A program made the translations under genes and the position numbers. Positions 23,234 to 26,974 of a stretch of DNA of 26,974 nucleotides are shown in pieces. The DNA lies in the NCBI GenBank assembly GCA_049585815.1, contig JBAVAR010000165.1, forward strand, positions 1 to 26,974, written 5' to 3'. The stretch's first letter is position 1. Every line of letters starts with the position of its first letter. The DNA is from DATLSM01 sp049585815. GTDB taxonomy: Bacteria > Actinomycetota > Thermoleophilia > Solirubrobacterales > 70-9. The notes under the pieces are model-generated. The model did no database searches, was not told where the DNA came from, and was given only the letters and a program-made list of their open reading frames with translations.

Positions 23234-25792
23234 GTGGACGCGGCGCGGTTGAAGGAACTCGAGAACACCACCCGCTATGACCCTGCAGAGGTCGAGCGGC
23301 GGGTCTTTGCCGAATGGATTGCGGGTGGCTACTTTCACCCCCCAGCGGAGGGCACGCCTGAGCGGAACTTCTCGATTGCAATCCCGCCACCCAACGTGAC
23401 CGGCGCCCTGCACATGGGGCACGCGCTGAACGGTTCGATGCAGGATGCGATCGCGCGGATGAACCGGATGCGCGACCGCAACACGCTCTGGATCCTCGGC
23501 ACCGACCACGCCGGAATCGCCACCCAGGCGGTGGTCGAGAAAGAGCTGCGCGCCGAAGGTAAGAGCCGTCAGGAGCTGGGCAGGGAGGCGTTCGTCGAGC
23601 GGGTCTGGGCCTGGAAGGAGGAGTACGGGTCGCGAATCGTCGAGCAGTACAAGCGATTGGGCGCCTCCTGTGACTATGAGCGCGAGCGCTTCACCCTCGA
23701 TCAGGGCTATGTGCGTGCGGTCTACCGGGTCTTCAAACAGCTCTATGACCGGGGGCTGATCTACCGCGACAACTACATAGTCAACTGGGACCCGGGCTCA
23801 CACTCGGCAATATCTGACCTCGAGGTCGAAAATCGCGAGGTCGAGGATCGGCTCTACTCGATCGACTACCCCGTCGAGGACTCTGAGCGAATCCTGACCG
23901 TCGCCACCGTGCGCCCGGAGACGATGCTCGCCGATACCGCCGTCGCGGTAAATCCCGACGATGAGCGCTACCGCGATCTGGTTGGCCGCCACTGCCTGCT
24001 GCCGCTGGTCGACCGCCGCCTGCCGATCATCGCCGACCAGCACGTCGACCCGCAGTTCGGCACCGGGGCGCTGAAGATCACCCCCGGCCACGATCCCAAT
24101 GACTTTGAGATCGGTCGCCAGCATGGCCTGGAGGAGATCGTCGTGATCGGACCCGACGGTCGGATGAACGAGGCGGCCGGGCGCTTTGCCAGTCTGAGTA
24201 TCGCCGAGGCACAGAGCGGGGTGGTCGAGGCGCTGCGCGAGCTGGGGCTGCTGCGCGCCGAGGAGCCCTACGTTCACTCGGTCCCCTTCTCCCACCGCTC
24301 GGGAGAGCGGATCGAGCCGCTGATCTCACTTCAGTGGTTCTGCCGCATGGACGAGTTGGCGCGGCCTGCGATCGAGGCGGTCGAGCGAGATGAGGTCCGG
24401 ATCGTGCCGCGACGATGGAAGCGCGTCTATCTCGAATGGATGCGGGAGATCCGCCCCTGGTGCATATCCCGCCAGCTGTGGTGGGGACACCGGATTCCGG
24501 TCTGGTACTGCGATGCCTGCGAGGAGACCTTTGTCGGCGAGCGGCCCCCCGAGCGCTGCGGTGCATGCGATGGGGAGCTGCGCCAAGAGGAGGACGTACT
24601 TGACACCTGGTTCAGCTCGGCGCTCTGGCCGTTCGCGACCCTCGGCTGGCCCGAGGAGACCCCCGAGCTGGGCGCCTTTTACCCGACGAGCTTCCTAACC
24701 ACCGCGCGGGAGATCCTCTTTCTCTGGGTCGCGCGGATGATCATGATGGGACTGGAGTTCCCCGGCGAGGTTCCCTTCCGCGACGTCTACGTCCACTCCG
24801 TGATCCAGGCCCGGGACGGGCGGCGGATGTCCAAGAGCCTTGGCACCGGGATCGATCCGCTGGAGGAGATCGACATCCACGGCGCCGACGCGCTGCGCTT
24901 CGGCCTGCTGGCGATGTCCTCAACCCAGGACGTGCGCTACTCCGACGCAAAGGTCCAGCAGGGCCGCGACCTTGCCAACAAGGCCTGGAACGCGAGCCGC
25001 CTGATCCTCCTCAACGCCGCCGATGTCAGGGCGGAGCCCCGACCGCTGCGGGTCGAGGACCGCTGGATCCTCTCGCGCTTGGAGCGGACGATTGCATCGG
25101 TAACCGAGCTGTTGGAGTCCTATGACTTCGCCCACGCCGTACAGGAGGCCTACGCATTCTTTTGGTCGGAGTTCTGCGACTGGTACCTGGAGATAGTCAA
25201 GCCGCGGCTCTATGGCGCTGAGCCCGAGGTCTCAGCGACCCTGCTTTGGGCGTTGGAGCGCATCCTGGCGCTGCTGCACCCGATCATGCCGTTCGTTACC
25301 GAGGAGATCTGGTCCCGCCATCCCGCCCGCCGCGGTCACCTCGTGGTTCACCCCTTCCCGGCCTCTGAGGGGTCCCGGCTCGATCCCGCCGCCGAGGCCG
25401 ACGTCGAGGGCGGGATTGAGCTGACCCGGCGGCTGCGCGCCTGGCGCGACCTGGCCCAGGTGCCCGTGGCGGCATCGCTTGCGGCCCGCGTCGAAGGGGT
25501 CGAGCCCCAGGAGTTCGTCGCCCGCCTTGCCCGCTTTGAGTTCAGCGGAGACGGCGGGGACCCGGTCGCCTCGATCGGGCCGGTCAGGGTGCTCGCCTCA
25601 TCGGGTCTGGATGCCGAGGTCGTGGCCGGGCGACTGGAGAAGCGCCGCGAGAAGTTGCGTGCCGAGGTCGAGCGCGCCGAGCGCAAACTCGGCAACGAGG
25701 GATTCCTCGCCAAGGCCCCGGCCGAGGTCGTCGAGGAGGAGCGCGGCAAGCTTGAGCGCCACCGCGCCGAGCTCGAGGAGCTCTCCGAATAG
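23234..25792 (+). CDS. valS: Valyl-tRNA synthetase
   Basis: 852-residue class I aminoacyl-tRNA synthetase that charges tRNA(Val) and hydrolyses mischarged Thr-tRNA. The HIGH signature reads H-M-G-H (60-63) within P-P-P-N-V-T-G-A-L. An editing (CP1) domain occupies about 190-350. A zinc-type knuckle C-D-A-C...C-G-A-C lies near 422-445. The KMSKS loop is R-M-S-K-S (531-535). An anticodon-binding helical domain and a C-terminal coiled coil rich in Glu, Arg and Lys (about 795-852) complete it. GTG start 9 nt after clpX. The order valS-folC downstream of clpX is common in Gram-positive bacteria. Confidence 0.97.
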   Translation: MDAARLKELENTTRYDPAEVERRVFAEWIAGGYFHPPAEGTPERNFSIAIPPPNVTGALHMGHALNGSMQDAIARMNRMRDRNTLWILGTDHAGIATQAVVEKELRAEGKSRQELGREAFVERVWAWKEEYGSRIVEQYKRLGASCDYERERFTLDQGYVRAVYRVFKQLYDRGLIYRDNYIVNWDPGSHSAISDLEVENREVEDRLYSIDYPVEDSERILTVATVRPETMLADTAVAVNPDDERYRDLVGRHCLLPLVDRRLPIIADQHVDPQFGTGALKITPGHDPNDFEIGRQHGLEEIVVIGPDGRMNEAAGRFASLSIAEAQSGVVEALRELGLLRAEEPYVHSVPFSHRSGERIEPLISLQWFCRMDELARPAIEAVERDEVRIVPRRWKRVYLEWMREIRPWCISRQLWWGHRIPVWYCDACEETFVGERPPERCGACDGELRQEEDVLDTWFSSALWPFATLGWPEETPELGAFYPTSFLTTAREILFLWVARMIMMGLEFPGEVPFRDVYVHSVIQARDGRRMSKSLGTGIDPLEEIDIHGADALRFGLLAMSSTQDVRYSDAKVQQGRDLANKAWNASRLILLNAADVRAEPRPLRVEDRWILSRLERTIASVTELLESYDFAHAVQEAYAFFWSEFCDWYLEIVKPRLYGAEPEVSATLLWALERILALLHPIMPFVTEEIWSRHPARRGHLVVHPFPASEGSRLDPAAEADVEGGIELTRRLRAWRDLAQVPVAASLAARVEGVEPQEFVARLARFEFSGDGGDPVASIGPVRVLASSGLDAEVVAGRLEKRREKLRAEVERAERKLGNEGFLAKAPAEVVEEERGKLERHRAELEELSE

Positions 25793-26974
25793 AGGCCGAG
25801 GCCTATCTCGACTCGCTGGAGCCGATCGGCTGGAGGCTCGGCCTCGAGCGGATGCACCGGCTGAATACGGCGCTGGGCATGCCCCAACACCGCTTCGCCT
25901 CAATTCACGTGGTTGGCACCAACGGCAAGTCCTCGGTGACGAGGATGATCGCCGCCCTGTTGGAGGCCCACGGCCTGAGCGTCGGGGCGTGTATCTCTCC
26001 GCACGCCGAGCGCTGGGCCGAAAGGGTACTGATCCACGGCGAGGAGATCGGCCCGGTTGAGTTCGGCGCCGCGGTCGAGCGCGTCTCACAGGCGGCCGAG
26101 GTTGTTAACCGCACCCTCGATGATGGTGAGGCCGTAACCCAATTCGAGGCAGCGACCGCGGCGGCCTTTGTCGCCTTTGCCGCGGCACGGATTCAGGTGG
26201 GGGTGATCGAGGCGGGGCTGGGGGGGCGGCTCGACGCGACCAACACGATCCCCTCGCGGGTCTCCGTGCTGACCTCGGTCGGCCTCGACCACACCGAGTG
26301 GCTGGGTGAGAGCGAGGCCGAGATAGCCGCCGAGAAGCTGGCCGTGGTGCGCGACAACTCGACCCTGGTCTTAGGCAGAGTGAGCCCGGCGATCGCGAGC
26401 CTCGCAGAGCGGATCGCGGCAGAGCACGGGGCGCGCCTATTGCGCGCGGCAGATGACCTCAGTGCGGATTTCTACCTGCGGGCGCCCGGTCCCTTCCAGC
26501 GGCGCAACTTCGCGCTGGCGCTTGCCGCGGCCAGCGCCTTCCTCGGCGAGCTCGACCACGGGCTGGTCGCGGAGGTCGCCGCGACCCTGACCGTGCCGGG
26601 GCGCCTTGAGCAGATCGCCGAGCATCCGCCGACTCTGATCGACGCCGCCCACAATGCAGATGGTGCGGCGGCGCTCGCCGAGGCACTGCCCGCGCTCGCC
26701 GCGGGTCCGGTCATCGCCTGCCTGGCGATCCTCCTCGATAAGGACGCGGCGGCGATCGTGCGGGCGCTGGCGCCGGCCCTCGAGCACGTCGTCTGCAGCG
26801 AGCTGCCCGCCGATCTGCTCGCCGCCCATGGGCGGCCCGGCGCCGCCTCCCATTCGGCCGCCGCACTGGCGGCGCTCTGCGCTGATGCCGGGCTGGTCGC
26901 GGAGGTCCGGCCGAACCTTTCTGAGGCCCTTCGGCGGGCCCGCGAGCTCGCCGCCGCGACCTCAGGCGGGACGC
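25789..26974 (+). CDS. folC: Folylpolyglutamate synthase/dihydrofolate synthase, 5' part
   Basis: Open to the end of the window, so the C terminus is missing. The ligase adds glutamate to folates (and to dihydropteroate in bifunctional forms). Visible: an N-terminal A-Y-L-D-S-L, L-G-L-E-R-M, the ATP-binding loop V-V-G-T-N-G-K-S-S (about 41-49), the S-P-H-A-E-R-W segment, E-A-G-L-G-G-R-L-D-A-T-N and the substrate loop D-A-A-H-N-A-D-G in the second domain. The first ATG in frame is 25852, 21 codons in, and would drop conserved N-terminal sequence. ATA 25789 (overlapping the valS TAG as ATAG) has AGGAG 8 nt upstream and is the best-placed initiator; CTG 25816 is another option. Gene identity is secure, the start is not. 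Confidence 0.93.
   Translation, partial: MEAEAYLDSLEPIGWRLGLERMHRLNTALGMPQHRFASIHVVGTNGKSSVTRMIAALLEAHGLSVGACISPHAERWAERVLIHGEEIGPVEFGAAVERVSQAAEVVNRTLDDGEAVTQFEAATAAAFVAFAAARIQVGVIEAGLGGRLDATNTIPSRVSVLTSVGLDHTEWLGESEAEIAAEKLAVVRDNSTLVLGRVSPAIASLAERIAAEHGARLLRAADDLSADFYLRAPGPFQRRNFALALAAASAFLGELDHGLVAEVAATLTVPGRLEQIAEHPPTLIDAAHNADGAAALAEALPALAAGPVIACLAILLDKDAAAIVRALAPALEHVVCSELPADLLAAHGRPGAASHSAAALAALCADAGLVAEVRPNLSEALRRARELAAATSGGT

Overview
The window is a GC-rich bacterial chromosome segment. It most resembles a deep-branching actinomycete of the Thermoleophilia/Solirubrobacterales type. This is inferred from strong G/C bias at third codon positions, the protein style, and many genes that appear to be transcribed without a leader, with a TANNNT -10 box about 7 nt before the start codon. 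By my reading 13 of the 23 complete main genes start with something other than ATG. I see no tRNA, rRNA, CRISPR array, insertion sequence or prophage gene, and no gene-free stretch longer than about 160 bases.

Layout. 1-342: 3' end of a Rieske iron-sulfur protein gene. 339-2155 (-): an OmpR-type response regulator and its sensor kinase. 2206-3244: divergent PadR regulator and a DksA/TraR protein that has lost all four zinc cysteines. 3258-7050: divergent histone-deacetylase-like enzyme and a GNAT-fused ADP-forming acyl-CoA synthetase, a likely writer/eraser pair for protein acylation. 7156-11631: FAD/NAD oxidoreductase, ZIP metal transporter, and a two-gene ABC-2 exporter. 11730-14408: soluble PAS hybrid histidine kinase and an HD-GYP response regulator, probably a c-di-GMP output pair. 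14483-16529: ZIP transporter, encapsulated ferritin with its C-terminal targeting peptide, and encapsulin shell protein, in one tightly packed operon preceded by a metal-box-like palindrome. 16560-17156: membrane-anchored Usp-like protein. 17232-19124 (-): GH15 glucoamylase/trehalase. 19300-26974: protein quality control and translation block (tig, clpP, a GNAT on the other strand, clpX, valS, folC), cut off inside folC.

The most interesting system is the iron-storage nanocompartment operon. A transporter of the ZIP family, a ferroxidase cargo and its protein shell are encoded back to back, under a perfect 7-2-7 inverted repeat of DtxR/IdeR-like composition that covers the predicted -10 box. 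Other points of note are three probable near-cognate start codons (CTG for clpX, CTG for the HD-GYP regulator, ATA for folC), each behind a Shine-Dalgarno sequence, the cysteine-less DksA, and the repeated leaderless-promoter geometry, which fixes several start codons.
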